Shown piece after piece: positions 52,590 to 61,952 of a stretch of 64,000 nt of DNA. The notes below the pieces were generated by a model. That model made no database searches. It saw nothing but the letters and a program-made list of their open reading frames with translations, and was not told the origin of the DNA. The position numbers and the translations under genes are program-made. How positions within the stretch are numbered: position 1 is the stretch's first letter; each line of letters opens with the position of its first letter. The stretch is taken from NCBI RefSeq assembly GCF_014645195.1, contig NZ_BMLK01000006.1:186001-250000 (forward strand). Reading direction: 5' to 3'. This DNA is from Novosphingobium indicum. Lineage in GTDB: Bacteria > Pseudomonadota > Alphaproteobacteria > Sphingomonadales > Sphingomonadaceae.

Positions 52590-55364
52590 TCAGAACTTGT
52601 AGGTGAAGCCGGCTAGGAAGCGGCGGCCATAGGTCTGATAGTCGATGATCCGCCGGCTATCGCCCGGTTCGTAGGTCACGAAGGGCTCGTCGGTCAGGTT
52701 CTGGCCTTGAATGTAGAGCGAGAGGCCTTCGAGCGCGCTGCCCGGCTGAAAGTCGTAACCGATCTGCGCATCGATGATAGTTTCCGGCGCGGCCCGGCGG
52801 CGCACGCGATTGGCTGCGAAGCCCGAGACTTCACCGATGAAGGTCGAACGGTAGCGGACCGAACCACGCGCGTTGAAGCCCCACTTCTCGAAGTAGGCGG
52901 TGCCGTTGGCAACCCACTTCGAATAGCCCGGAAGATCGCTGGAAGGCGCACCCGGCGTCGGGGCGATCTTGGTTTCGGTATAGGCGACCGAACCGGTCAC
53001 GCCGAAGCCGTCGAGTGCCGAGACGAATGTGTCGAGCGGCAGGGTTGTCGCGAGTTCGACGCCGTAGAGCTTGCCGCCCTTGCCGTTGATGGGAACGTTG
53101 AGCTGCGCAGTCGGCGAAACGACCACATCGTTGCCCGGATCCTGCAAGGCCAGGAGGTTCGTCGGGATCGTGATGTCCTGATTGTAGATGTAGCTCTTCA
53201 GGTCCTTCCAGAAGAACTGGGCCGCGATGTAACCCTTGGCGCCGAAGTACTTCTCGAAGGTGAGGTCGAGAGCATTGGCGCGCCACGGACGCAGATCCGG
53301 ATTGCCGGATTCGCCAGTTACCTGCGCAACGTTGCCCGTCACGGTGTAGTTCCAGCTCAGCGACGCACGCATGTCGTCGAGCCGCGGCCGGATCGTCTCA
53401 CGCGCTGCGGCGAAGCGGATCACGAAATCGCTCGGGAAGCGCAGCGAGAGGTTCAGGCTGGGCAGGACGTCGAGATAGTTCGTCGTCGCATTGCGCGGCA
53501 AGGAGCCAATGTTCGGCGAACCGTTGGCATTCTGACCGAGATAGACCGCGGTCGCACCCTTAGAGTTCTGGTCGGTCAGGTTGGCCTGAAGGCCGATATT
53601 GCCGGTGAGGTGCGCAGCACCGATATCGGTATCGATATTGGCCTGCGTGTAGAAGGTCATGATTTGCTCGCGGATCGAGTAGCTCTTGACCACGACATCG
53701 CCGTAGGGGTTGGGCACCAGATTGTAGATACCGTCGTTGATCAGGTCGATCGGGTTGTAGCTGATCACCGGACCGAGGCCGAGGTACTTCAGGTTCGTGG
53801 TGCCGAGGCGATACTCGTCGGGCACCGGCACGCTGGTCGTACCATCGGTATTGGCGGCCAGGCCCAGGAAGTATTCCTCGGGAACCAGCGACTTGGACTG
53901 GTTGGTGTAGTTCCAGCCGGCCTGGATCGAGCTGAACGGCCCCTTGTCGAAATTCTTCGAGACTTCGACGCGGAACTGCCAGAGTTCATCCTTGACGATG
54001 CGGTTGTTGTAGTAACCGTCCTGACCTCCGACGATGGTCGTGCCGTCAGTGCCGATCTGCGTGCCGCCCCAGCCTTGCGGGCTCGTCAGCATCATCAGAT
54101 TGTAGTCGCCGTAGTCGAGGCCGTGCGTGAAGCTGGTGCCCGACGCGCTGCTGTTGAAACCGATCGTGTCGGTTGCGCCCTGACCGTCGCGGCCAGTGCC
54201 CGAATAGCTTTCGATGGTCAGCTCGTTGCGATCGGTCTTCGAGTAGCTGGCGTCGAACATGGCGTTCCAGCCGTCGTCGCCTTCCCACTTGTTGTTCCAG
54301 CCGAACGAATAGAGCTTGGCGTGGCGCTGGAACACATCGTTGCGCAGCACGCCCTTCACGCCGGTATATTCGCCCTGGGTGATCAGGCCGTCAGAGGTCG
54401 TGTAGCCGGGCTGAAGCGATGCGCTGGACCAGTAGAGCGGCAGTTCGATGCCGCGCTTGACCTGGTCATCCTTGAAGTTGGAATAGAACGCGTCGATCGT
54501 TGAGGTGAAGCGCGGGTCTGGGCGCCATTCAAGCGTGCCGTTGAGGCCAAGGCGCTTGAGCTTGGTCGACGTATTGTACGACTTCGAGCCGCCGATCACC
54601 TTGTTGCCGTCTGCCGCGTCCGCATAGCCCCAGGAGTTGAATTCCTGGATCTGATAAGGTTCGTCGGTGTAGCTCGCCCCCAGCGCGATGCCGATTGTAT
54701 CGTTGGCGAACTGGTCCACGTACATGCCGTTGACGCGGTAGCCCATGTCCTCCGAACCGACATTCAGCTTGCCCTGATCGTTGTATGAACCGCGCGCGCC
54801 CACGGAAATGACCCGCTTGCCCGTCTCCAGCGGGCGGATGGTGCGCATGTCGACGGTGCCGGACAGGCCCTGACCGACGAGGCTGGCCATCGGCGTCTTG
54901 TAGACGTTGACGGCGCTGATCGCTTCGGCCGGGTACTGGTCGTATTCGACGGCGCGGTTGTCGCCGGTCGATGTCTGCTGGCGGCCGTTTAGGAGAGTGG
55001 TCGAGAAGTCCGGCGCGAAGCCGCGGATGGCGATCACGTTCGAGCGGCCCGAGAGGCGCTGCGAAGTCAGGCCGGGCAGGCGGGCGATCGATTCCGCGAT
55101 CGAGGAGTCGGGCAGCTTGCCGATGTCCTCTGCCGTGACCGATTCAACGATCTGCTCGGAGGTCTTCTTCTTGTTGACCGCGCTTTCGAGGCTCGCCCGG
55201 AAGCCCGTGACGATGATGGCGCCGTTGTTGAGCGCGGCATCGCCTTGGTCGGACGCATTGGTGTCCTGCGCATGGGCTGCCACCGGTGTTGCGGCAGCGA
55301 GAGCTGCGGCGATAGCCATGCAGGACGACGTCCTGACGGCAGAAAACTCTGTGCGAAGCGACAT
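52590..55364 (-). CDS. TonB-dependent receptor, Caulobacter/Xanthomonas type, for alpha-glucan oligomers
   Basis: The 924-residue protein has a signal peptide of about 32 residues, ending in AAHAQ, then the plug with IIVTGFRASLESAVNKKKTS near residue 50 and AEDIGKLPDSSIAESIARLP near 78. This is the signature of the large TonB-Xanth-Caul receptor group. A long barrel ends in RRFLAGFTYKF with terminal Phe. It has no STN domain. It leads the halogenase-amylase-GH13-GH97 operon and lies opposite a LacI regulator and a GPH permease, as Caulobacter malA lies with malI and malY. Malto-oligosaccharide uptake is therefore likely. Confidence 0.93.
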   Translation of the reverse strand: MSLRTEFSAVRTSSCMAIAAALAAATPVAAHAQDTNASDQGDAALNNGAIIVTGFRASLESAVNKKKTSEQIVESVTAEDIGKLPDSSIAESIARLPGLTSQRLSGRSNVIAIRGFAPDFSTTLLNGRQQTSTGDNRAVEYDQYPAEAISAVNVYKTPMASLVGQGLSGTVDMRTIRPLETGKRVISVGARGSYNDQGKLNVGSEDMGYRVNGMYVDQFANDTIGIALGASYTDEPYQIQEFNSWGYADAADGNKVIGGSKSYNTSTKLKRLGLNGTLEWRPDPRFTSTIDAFYSNFKDDQVKRGIELPLYWSSASLQPGYTTSDGLITQGEYTGVKGVLRNDVFQRHAKLYSFGWNNKWEGDDGWNAMFDASYSKTDRNELTIESYSGTGRDGQGATDTIGFNSSASGTSFTHGLDYGDYNLMMLTSPQGWGGTQIGTDGTTIVGGQDGYYNNRIVKDELWQFRVEVSKNFDKGPFSSIQAGWNYTNQSKSLVPEEYFLGLAANTDGTTSVPVPDEYRLGTTNLKYLGLGPVISYNPIDLINDGIYNLVPNPYGDVVVKSYSIREQIMTFYTQANIDTDIGAAHLTGNIGLQANLTDQNSKGATAVYLGQNANGSPNIGSLPRNATTNYLDVLPSLNLSLRFPSDFVIRFAAARETIRPRLDDMRASLSWNYTVTGNVAQVTGESGNPDLRPWRANALDLTFEKYFGAKGYIAAQFFWKDLKSYIYNQDITIPTNLLALQDPGNDVVVSPTAQLNVPINGKGGKLYGVELATTLPLDTFVSALDGFGVTGSVAYTETKIAPTPGAPSSDLPGYSKWVANGTAYFEKWGFNARGSVRYRSTFIGEVSGFAANRVRRRAAPETIIDAQIGYDFQPGSALEGLSLYIQGQNLTDEPFVTYEPGDSRRIIDYQTYGRRFLAGFTYKF

Positions 55365-55677
55365 CTCTTGTCCTCTCCTGTGCCAGCCCCGACCCGGAAA
55401 AAAGCAGTGGCTGGCAATGTCCTTGCGAAGAGCCCGGCGATTATTGCCGCGACTCCGTCGGTACAGCGTGCTTAGGGCGCGATGGGCTTATGCATAATAT
55501 GGCATACGTATACGCAAGTGCAGCCGGGATACGGTGCGTTGCACGAATGCAACGATGACCAACTCCACGCTATCGTAATCCGATTTGAAATCTTAAGAAC
55601 GGGTTAGAGGCGAGGACCGGTGCCGTTCGGTTTCAAGCTTTTAACGCGAACACGGTGAAAACACCGGGGTGAGGGAA
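55365..55677. promoter_or_regulatory. Divergent control region of the alpha-glucan locus with LacI-type palindromes
   Basis: This 313-base gap between the receptor and the LacI gene has no other gene. GCATACGTATAC at 55502-55513 is a near-palindrome with a central CG, as LacI-family operators have, and nearly matches the site before the sugar permease. A second, perfect palindrome has arms CGTTGCA (55537-55543) and TGCAACG (55548-55554) around CGAA. Both sit about 140-190 bases upstream of the receptor start, so they can affect either direction. Confidence 0.6.
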
Positions 55678-56724
55678 ATGGGACGCAAACCAAGCAATCG
55701 GCCGACGAGCTTCGATATCGCCTATCGCGCAGGAGTATCGCAGCCCACTGTCAGTCGCGCCTTGCGTGGCAGTAAATCGGTAAGTGCCGCCACGCGCGAG
55801 CGGATCGAGGCCATCGCGCGCGAACTGAATTACTCGGTCGACAAGAACGCCTCTTCGCTGCGGTCGCAGCGTTCCAACACTATCGCGCTGTTGTTCTTCG
55901 AAGAACAGACGCCGGACGATCTCAAGATCAACCCGTTCTTTCTGGCCATGCTGGGATCGATCACCCGGCAATGCGCCAATCGTGGTTTGGACCTGCTGAT
56001 CTCCTTTCAGAAGCTCGAGGACGACTGGCACGTGCGCTATCAGGACAGCCATCGTGCCGACGGCCTGATCCTCCTCGGTTATGGGGACTACACGCTCTAC
56101 AAGAGCCGGCTGGAGCAACTGGTGGGGCAGGGCACCCATTTCGTGCGCTGGGGCTCCGTCAGCGATGACAACCTCGGTGCCACGGTGGGGTCCGACAATG
56201 TCGGCGCGGGGCGCATGGCGGGCGAGCATCTGCTTTCGCTGGGTCGGCGCCGCATAGCCTTTCTGGGGCAGGCGGACGAGCACTATCCGGAGTTCGCTGA
56301 TCGCTATCGCGGGCTGTGTGAGGCACTGGAGGCTGCGGGGATCGCACCGGACCCGGCTCTGCTGCGCGATGCCATCAGCCACGAGGAAATGGGCTTCAGC
56401 GCCATGCAGGGACTGCTGGCCGAGGGGGTGGCGTTCGACGCCGTGTTTGCAGGAAGCGATCTCATCGCCGTTGGCGCGATGCGCGCGCTGGCCGCTGCCG
56501 GGGTCTCGATACCCGATGACGTGGCGATCATGGGCTTCGACGACATTCCGGCAGCCAGCATGACCAGCCCGCCGCTGACAACCGTGATGCAGGATCTCAA
56601 GAGGGCGGGCGAACGCCTGGTCGAATCCCTGATCGCGCAGATCGAGGACAGCGATGCACCGCCCTCCACGCTGGACACACAGTTGGTCGTGAGGCGCAGT
56701 ACCGCCGGACAGACGGCGGGATAG
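55678..56724 (+). CDS. LacI-family transcriptional regulator of the alpha-glucan locus
   Basis: The protein has 348 residues from ATG 55678; a GTG three codons earlier (55669) is an alternative. The N-terminal helix-turn-helix is TSFDIAYRAGVSQPTVSRAL near residues 10-29, with the hinge helix NYSVDKNASSLRSQRS near 50. The periplasmic-binding-protein-like core follows (NTIALLFFEE near 66; DAVFAGSDLIAVGAMRAL near 255; IMGFDDIPAASMTSPPLTTV near 285). Such regulators bind a sugar and leave the operator. The likely inducer is maltose or a malto-oligosaccharide. It sits between the receptor operon and the permease, each with a related palindrome. Confidence 0.92.
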   Translation: MGRKPSNRPTSFDIAYRAGVSQPTVSRALRGSKSVSAATRERIEAIARELNYSVDKNASSLRSQRSNTIALLFFEEQTPDDLKINPFFLAMLGSITRQCANRGLDLLISFQKLEDDWHVRYQDSHRADGLILLGYGDYTLYKSRLEQLVGQGTHFVRWGSVSDDNLGATVGSDNVGAGRMAGEHLLSLGRRRIAFLGQADEHYPEFADRYRGLCEALEAAGIAPDPALLRDAISHEEMGFSAMQGLLAEGVAFDAVFAGSDLIAVGAMRALAAAGVSIPDDVAIMGFDDIPAASMTSPPLTTVMQDLKRAGERLVESLIAQIEDSDAPPSTLDTQLVVRRSTAGQTAG

Positions 56725-56736
56725 GCATTCGTATGC
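56725..56736. promoter_or_regulatory. LacI-type operator before the sugar permease gene
   Basis: GCATTCGTATGC is a palindrome with one mismatch and a central CG. It starts directly after the LacI-gene stop codon and lies 83 bases upstream of the permease start. It differs at two positions from the site at 55502-55513. Confidence 0.5.
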
Positions 56737-56818
56737 ATGTTGCCGACACGCTATTGCCGTGCAACGCAAACCCTTCGATCTGAGGCGGCGCCAGTCTGCC
56801 GGGATAGGGAAGGACGCG

Positions 56819-58336
56819 ATGGAAATGCGGCAGGGGCGTAAACCCCGGCAAGGCTGGGCCGGCCTTTGGAACATCAGTTTCGGCTTCTTCGGCATCCAGA
56901 TCGGCTTCGCGCTGCAGAACGCGAACATGAGCCGGGTCTTCCAGTCGCTGGGGTCGAGCATTGATGACCTTCCGGCGCTCTGGGTGGCCGCGCCGCTCAC
57001 GGGACTGCTGGTGCAGCCGATCGTAGGTCATCTTTCCGATCGAACATGGCTCGGCCGCCTGGGGCGCCGGCGCCCCTATTTCCTGACTGGCGCCTTGCTT
57101 GCCACGATTGCATTGCTGTGGATGCCCGAGAGCAATGGCTTGCTGATGGCAGCACTGCTGCTGTGGATGCTAGACGCAAGCCTCAATATCTCGATGGAGC
57201 CGTTCCGCGCCTTCGTGGGCGATATGCTCGACAGGGATCAGCATACGGCCGGCTATGCCGTGCAGACCGCTTTTATCGGGGCAGGTGCGGTCGTGGGCTC
57301 GCTGTTTCCCTATGTCCTCGACCATCTTGGCGTAGCCAACACCGCTGCTGCCGGGAGCATCCCGGACACCGTACGGTACAGTTTCTGGGTAGGAGGCATC
57401 GCGCTTTTTGCCGCGGTTCTCTGGACGGTTGTCACGACGCGCGAATATTCTCCCGAAGAGCATGCCGCGTTCCATGGAGAGGAGCCCGCCGAGGATGCCG
57501 CGTCTTCCGCCGCGCTTGCCGGGCGCAGCCTTCTGGGCGGGGTCAGGTGGATCGCGGCGGGCGCAATCGTTGCAGCGGCAGTCTGGAACTGGGCGCTGGA
57601 AAAGGAGGTCTACCTCCTTGCCGCCTTGCTGGCGGCCTATGGCTTGGCTTCGCTGCTGGCCATCCGTCTTGCTCGCGCGGGACGCAGCGCATCGATGCTG
57701 GCCGGGATCGTCGGTGACTTCGCGGGAATGCCGCCGCTGATGAAGCGTCTTGCTTTCGTGCAGTTCTTCAGCTGGTCGGCCCTGTTCATCATGTGGATCA
57801 ATACGACGCCGGTCGTGGCGCAGTACCACTTCGGGTCTGCCGATCCGGCTAGCGCCGCCTATCAGGAAGCGGGCAACTGGGTGGGTGTGCTGTTCTCGGT
57901 CTACAATGGCGTGGCCGCGATCGCCGCACTGGCCTTGCTGCCCGTGCTGTCTTCCCGGCTGGGCAAGGCCCGGGCGCATGCTCTGTGCCTTGCGGCAGGT
58001 GCATTGGGCTTCGGCGGGTTTCTTGTCCTGCGTGATCCGGACGCCCTCGTGATCTGCGAGATCGGTATCGGCATAGCGTGGGCGTCCATTCTCGCCATGC
58101 CTTATGCCATCCTCGCCAGCAGCCTGCCGCAGCGCAAGCTCGGCATCTACATGGGGCTCTTCAATGTCTTCGTCGTCCTGCCGCAGCTTCTGGTGGCGAC
58201 GGTGATGGGTTCGATCATGAAGCCTTTGTTTCCGGACGAGCCGATCTGGACGATGGCCTTTGCTGCCGCAACACTGCTGGTGGCTGCGGCAGCGTCTCTG
58301 AGGATCGGCGAAGGCGAGCAGCCGCCCCTGCTCTAG
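56819..58336 (+). CDS. MFS/GPH-type sugar permease, SLC45-like, probably for maltose
   Basis: The 505-residue protein starts at ATG 56819, seven bases after GGAAGG; a GTG 20 codons upstream has no good RBS. It has twelve helices with [18 protein letters not shown] near 60-80 followed by [16 protein letters not shown], the loop signature of GPH/SUT-like symporters, and [14 protein letters not shown] near 123. A long central loop (about 205-245) separates the halves. It matches the position of malY in the Caulobacter maltodextrin locus and would bring maltose into the cytoplasm for the GH13 glucosidase. Substrate by context only. Confidence 0.88.
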   Translation: MEMRQGRKPRQGWAGLWNISFGFFGIQIGFALQNANMSRVFQSLGSSIDDLPALWVAAPLTGLLVQPIVGHLSDRTWLGRLGRRRPYFLTGALLATIALLWMPESNGLLMAALLLWMLDASLNISMEPFRAFVGDMLDRDQHTAGYAVQTAFIGAGAVVGSLFPYVLDHLGVANTAAAGSIPDTVRYSFWVGGIALFAAVLWTVVTTREYSPEEHAAFHGEEPAEDAASSAALAGRSLLGGVRWIAAGAIVAAAVWNWALEKEVYLLAALLAAYGLASLLAIRLARAGRSASMLAGIVGDFAGMPPLMKRLAFVQFFSWSALFIMWINTTPVVAQYHFGSADPASAAYQEAGNWVGVLFSVYNGVAAIAALALLPVLSSRLGKARAHALCLAAGALGFGGFLVLRDPDALVICEIGIGIAWASILAMPYAILASSLPQRKLGIYMGLFNVFVVLPQLLVATVMGSIMKPLFPDEPIWTMAFAAATLLVAAAASLRIGEGEQPPLL

Positions 58337-58449
58337 CGCCGCCGAGAAACCTTCTCACTGCTGTGCGTAATTTTGCGTCTTCGATTTGCATCTATATTAC
58401 GGTAGGTGCGTTGAAGAACAGCAAGCACTGCATGGGAAAGGACCGACGG

Positions 58450-59607
58450 ATGCGCGCCACCCCCGAATTCGATTTTGCGCTCGGCGAAAGCGCCATGATG
58501 ATCCGCGAAAGCGTTGCGCGCTTCGCCGACGAGCAGATCGCGCCGCTGGCGGAAAAGATCGATGCGGAGGACTGGTTTCCGCAGGATCTCTGGCCCGCGA
58601 TGGGCGAGCTTGGTCTGCACGGTATCACTGTCGAGGAAGAGTGGGGTGGCATCGGCCTCGGCTATCTCGAGCACGTGATCGCGGTCGAGGAAGTCAGCCG
58701 GGCATCCGCTTCGGTGGGCCTGTCCTACGGTGCGCACTCGAACTTGTGCGTAAACCAGATTCGCCGCTGGGGCACTGAGGAGCAGAAGGCAAAGTACCTG
58801 CCCAAACTGATCTCGGGCGAGCATGTCGGCAGCCTCGCCATGTCGGAAACCGGCGCCGGCTCGGATGTTGTCGGCATGAAGCTCAGGGCAGAGGCGGTAT
58901 CCGGCGCCTTCCGGCTCAACGGCACCAAGTTCTGGATCACCAACGGCACTTATGCCGATACGCTGGTGGTCTATGCCAAGACGGGCGAGGGCTCGAAGGG
59001 CATCACAGCCTTCCTGATCGAGAAGGGCATGGATGGTTTCTCGATCGGTCAGAAGATCGACAAGATGGGCATGCGCGGTTCGCCGACCTGCGAACTGGTA
59101 TTCGAAGACTGCTTCGTGCCTGAAGGGAACGTGATGGGGCCGCTCCATGGCGGCGTCGGCGTGCTGATGAGCGGGCTCGATTACGAGCGCGTCGTGCTGG
59201 CCGGGCTGCAACTCGGCATCATGCAGGCCTGCCTCGACACCGTCATTCCCTACGTCCGCGAACGTCAGCAGTTCGGCAAGCCGATTGGGGCCTTCCAGCT
59301 CATGCAGGCCAAGGTCGCGGACATGTATGTCGCGCTGCAGTCGGCCCGCGCCTATGTCTATGCGGTCGCCAAGGCGTGCGATGCCGGGCAGACGACGCGC
59401 TTCGATGCAGCGGGGGCGATCCTGCTGGCGAGTGAAAATGCCTTCCGCGTTTCCGGTGAGGCCGTGCAGGCATTGGGCGGTGCGGGCTATACCAAGGACT
59501 GGCCGGTCGAGCGCTATCTGCGCGATGCCAAGCTGCTCGATATCGGTGCCGGCACCAACGAAATCCGCCGCATGCTTATCGGGCGCGAACTGATCGGGGC
59601 CAATTAG
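58450..59607 (+). CDS. ivd: Isovaleryl-CoA dehydrogenase (acyl-CoA dehydrogenase family)
   Basis: The 385-residue protein starts at ATG 58450, seven bases after GGAAAGGA; an ATG six codons earlier is possible. It has the acyl-CoA dehydrogenase fold: [15 protein letters not shown] [18 protein letters not shown] near 95, [12 protein letters not shown] near 128, [10 protein letters not shown] near 158, [16 protein letters not shown] near 203, and [19 protein letters not shown] near 269. The Glu of [18 protein letters not shown] near 240 is in the place of the catalytic base of isovaleryl-CoA dehydrogenases (helix G), rather than near the C-terminus. It would oxidise isovaleryl-CoA in leucine breakdown. 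The other liu genes are not in the window. Confidence 0.88.
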   Translation: MRATPEFDFALGESAMMIRESVARFADEQIAPLAEKIDAEDWFPQDLWPAMGELGLHGITVEEEWGGIGLGYLEHVIAVEEVSRASASVGLSYGAHSNLCVNQIRRWGTEEQKAKYLPKLISGEHVGSLAMSETGAGSDVVGMKLRAEAVSGAFRLNGTKFWITNGTYADTLVVYAKTGEGSKGITAFLIEKGMDGFSIGQKIDKMGMRGSPTCELVFEDCFVPEGNVMGPLHGGVGVLMSGLDYERVVLAGLQLGIMQACLDTVIPYVRERQQFGKPIGAFQLMQAKVADMYVALQSARAYVYAVAKACDAGQTTRFDAAGAILLASENAFRVSGEAVQALGGAGYTKDWPVERYLRDAKLLDIGAGTNEIRRMLIGRELIGAN

Positions 59608-59647
59608 CCCTTATGCCGCGCCACGGCTGTGGCGCCAGAAAAGCAAG

Positions 59648-59685
59648 ATCCCGGCTCAGCCCCGATAGGCTGGGCCGGGATTTTT
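59648..59685 (+). terminator. Strong rho-independent terminator after ivd
   Basis: ATCCCGGCTCAGCC at 59648-59661 pairs with 59668-59681 over 14 bp with one G-U pair, loop CCGATA, followed directly by TTTTT. It lies 40 bases after the ivd stop and separates ivd from the P450 gene. Confidence 0.9.
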
Positions 59686-59770
59686 GCATTGGCTTGCAGG
59701 ATGTAGTGATATATAGTGGATCATAAGTAAGCAAAGCCCGATAAAGGGCGCCTCTTGGGAGAGTTCGAAG

Positions 59771-60970
59771 ATGTCCACTGCACCTTCTGCGGAATGTCCG
59801 GTTCACAAGGGACGCGACGATCGCAAGAGTGCGCGACTGGCAGAGGCCAATCTGACGCCGGCTGCGGGCGCACGGGTCGTTTCTTCGTTCACTGCGGGGC
59901 GCGAAATTCTGCGTTCGTCGAAAGTCCGGCAAGCCGGAGCGAGTGCCGATCAGATCGATCTCAGCCGCCCCGAGGAGATATCGTTCTTTTTCCTCGATGG
60001 CGAAAAGCACCGCAAGCGCCGTGCTGCCGTAGCGGGCCTCTTCGCGCCAAAGACAATCGTGACGCGCCACCGGGCGGTGATGGACCGCACGATGGACGAA
60101 ATCGTGGCGGGCCTGCAAAGCCGGGGGTCAGCGCCGCTCGATGAACTGAGCTGGCAGATGGCAGTGGACGTTGCCGCCGAAATCATCGGTCTCACCGAAA
60201 GTGACAGCAACGCCAACCTCGCCAATCGGGTGAAGGCGGTTCTGGACTCCTCGGTGTCTCGCAAGCCCGGCTTTCTGAATACCCTGCTGTTCAACGCGAA
60301 GATGATCCCGCGTGTCGGCAAGTTCTGGAAGCATGATCTTGCCCCCGCCATCGAGGCGCGCAAGCGCGAACCCAAGGACGACGTGATCTCCTTCATGGTG
60401 AAGGAGAACTACTCGAAAAAGGGCATGATCATGGAGTGCCTCAGCTACGGCGGGGCAGGCATGATGACCACGCGCGAGTTCATTGTCATGGCTGCCTGGC
60501 ACCTGTTCGAGAAGCCCGATTTGCGTGAGCGCTTCCTGACCGGCGGCGAGGACGATCAGTTCGCGATTCTCGAGGAAATCCTCCGGTTGGAGCCGGTTGC
60601 TTCGCTCTTGCACCGCAAGGCTGCAGAGCCGGTCGAGAGCGCGCAAGGCGCCTCGATGAAGGAAGGTGAGACGGTTTGCGTCTCGATCCGCGAAGCGAAC
60701 ACGGACGAGGCGATTACCGGCCCATGTCCCTACGAACTCGATCCGGATCGCGCCAAGCGGATGAAGGTCGTCGGGCCTTACATGAGCTTTGGCGACGGGC
60801 CCCACCGCTGCCCCGGCGCGCAGGTGGCCTTGCATGAATCGCGCGTGTTCCTCGACCGTCTGTTTCGGCTGCCGGGCATCCGCCTCGTTTCCGAACCGCA
60901 AGTTCAGTGGAATGCGCAGATCCAGGGATATGAACTGCGCGGCGCTGTCGTGGCGTGCGATCCGGCCTGA
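59771..60970 (+). CDS. Cytochrome P450
   Basis: The 399-residue soluble protein starts at ATG 59771 after GGGAGAG. The heme ligand is Cys347 in FGDGPHRCPGAQ, the ExxR motif is in EEILRLEP near residue 268, and the I-helix oxygen-activation segment is SYGGAGMMTTREF near 230, with GG-x-TT in place of the usual AGxDT. It is a class I bacterial P450 and a 2Fe-2S ferredoxin gene follows after 14 bases. The ferredoxin reductase is not nearby. Substrate unknown; sphingomonads use such enzymes on terpenoids, steroids or aromatics. Confidence 0.92.
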   Translation: MSTAPSAECPVHKGRDDRKSARLAEANLTPAAGARVVSSFTAGREILRSSKVRQAGASADQIDLSRPEEISFFFLDGEKHRKRRAAVAGLFAPKTIVTRHRAVMDRTMDEIVAGLQSRGSAPLDELSWQMAVDVAAEIIGLTESDSNANLANRVKAVLDSSVSRKPGFLNTLLFNAKMIPRVGKFWKHDLAPAIEARKREPKDDVISFMVKENYSKKGMIMECLSYGGAGMMTTREFIVMAAWHLFEKPDLRERFLTGGEDDQFAILEEILRLEPVASLLHRKAAEPVESAQGASMKEGETVCVSIREANTDEAITGPCPYELDPDRAKRMKVVGPYMSFGDGPHRCPGAQVALHESRVFLDRLFRLPGIRLVSEPQVQWNAQIQGYELRGAVVACDPA

Positions 60971-60984
60971 AGCGAGGACAGAAT

Positions 60985-61305
60985 ATGGTCGCTATCCGGT
61001 TTATCGCTGTCGACGGCAGCATGCAGACGATCGACGCAACCGTTGGTATCTCGCTGATGGAAAATGCCGTCGCCAATGGCGTTGAGGCCATCGAAGCGAT
61101 TTGCGGCGGGAATGCCTACTGCGGCACCTGCCGCGTGCATGTGGAGCCCGAATGGCGAAAGGTCACCGGTGCGGTCACCGAGATGGAGGAGCCCATGATC
61201 GAGGCGAGTGGCGACACCGATCCGGGTGTACGGCTATCGTGTCAGATCGAGGTGACCGCGGCACTTGAAGGCCTTGTCGTTCGCACGCCTGCATCGCAGA
61301 GCTGA
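60985..61305 (+). CDS. 2Fe-2S ferredoxin of the adrenodoxin/putidaredoxin type
   Basis: The 106-residue protein starts at ATG 60985. The cluster ligands are AICGGNAYCGTC near residues 39-49 (C-x5-C-x2-C) and the fourth Cys in RLSCQIEV near 86. Acidic residues around MEEPMIEASGDTDPG resemble the partner-docking helix of putidaredoxin. It follows the P450 gene at 14 bases on the same strand and should carry electrons to it from a reductase. It converges with modC, five bases away. Confidence 0.92.
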   Translation: MVAIRFIAVDGSMQTIDATVGISLMENAVANGVEAIEAICGGNAYCGTCRVHVEPEWRKVTGAVTEMEEPMIEASGDTDPGVRLSCQIEVTAALEGLVVRTPASQS

Positions 61306-61310
61306 ATACT

Positions 61311-61952
61311 TCAGGCACTGGCCTGGATTGGCTCGACGGGAATGATCTGCTGGGCCAGCCGCTCGACTTCGGCCCGGTCGTGACTGACGTAGAGGATGGG
61401 CAGGCGCAGTTCGTCGCGGATGCGCTCGATCAGACGAAGGATCTCCTCACGCCGGTCGGCATCGACCGAGGCGAGTGGCTCGTCCATCAGCAGGAAACGC
61501 GGGGCGGAGAGCAGGGCGCGGCCTATGGCGACGCGCTGGGCCTCGCCGCCCGACAGCGTGGCGGGCATTCTGTCGAGCAGGTGCCCGATGCCAAGCAGGT
61601 CCAGCGCGACATCGATCGACAGCCAGCGCCCGTCCGCTGCAACGCGCTTCCAGCCATAGAGCAGATTGTCGCGAACGGAGCGGTGCGGAAACAGGCGCAG
61701 ATCCTGAAACACGTAGCCGCAGCGCCGCTTCTCCGGCTTGAGGTTGATCCGCTGCTGGCGGTCGAACAGCGGTGTTCCGGAAACGGTGATATGCCCATCG
61801 ACCGGGCGGACGAGCCCCGCGACAGCATCCAGAAGGCTGGTCTTGCCGGCGCCGGAAGGGCCGAACAGGGCGGTCAGCCCTGGTCCTGCAGAAAATGTGT
61901 AGGCCAGACGCGTGTCGCCGCGCTGAAGGGTTATTGCGATGTCAAAGGACAT
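61311..61952 (-). CDS. modC: Molybdate ABC transporter ATP-binding protein, lacking the C-terminal molybdate-binding domain
   Basis: The 213-residue ATPase starts at ATG 61952, which overlaps the modB stop by 11 bases. Walker A is GPSGAGKTS near residue 32, the Q-loop CGYVFQDLRLFPH near 79, the signature LSGGEAQRVAIGRALLS near 132 and Walker B FLLMDEPLASVDADRR near 153. Typical ModC has about 350 residues with a C-terminal Mop/TOBE domain, which is absent here. The stop codon follows QQIIPVEPIQASA without a visible truncation scar. It should power molybdate (perhaps tungstate) uptake. Confidence 0.9.
   Translation of the reverse strand: MSFDIAITLQRGDTRLAYTFSAGPGLTALFGPSGAGKTSLLDAVAGLVRPVDGHITVSGTPLFDRQQRINLKPEKRRCGYVFQDLRLFPHRSVRDNLLYGWKRVAADGRWLSIDVALDLLGIGHLLDRMPATLSGGEAQRVAIGRALLSAPRFLLMDEPLASVDADRREEILRLIERIRDELRLPILYVSHDRAEVERLAQQIIPVEPIQASA

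Noticed and set aside
52707..54503. A 598-codon plus-strand frame opposite the large TonB receptor
   Set aside because: Arg/Val/Glu-rich antisense shadow with no start signal; the receptor frame has signal peptide, plug and terminal Phe.
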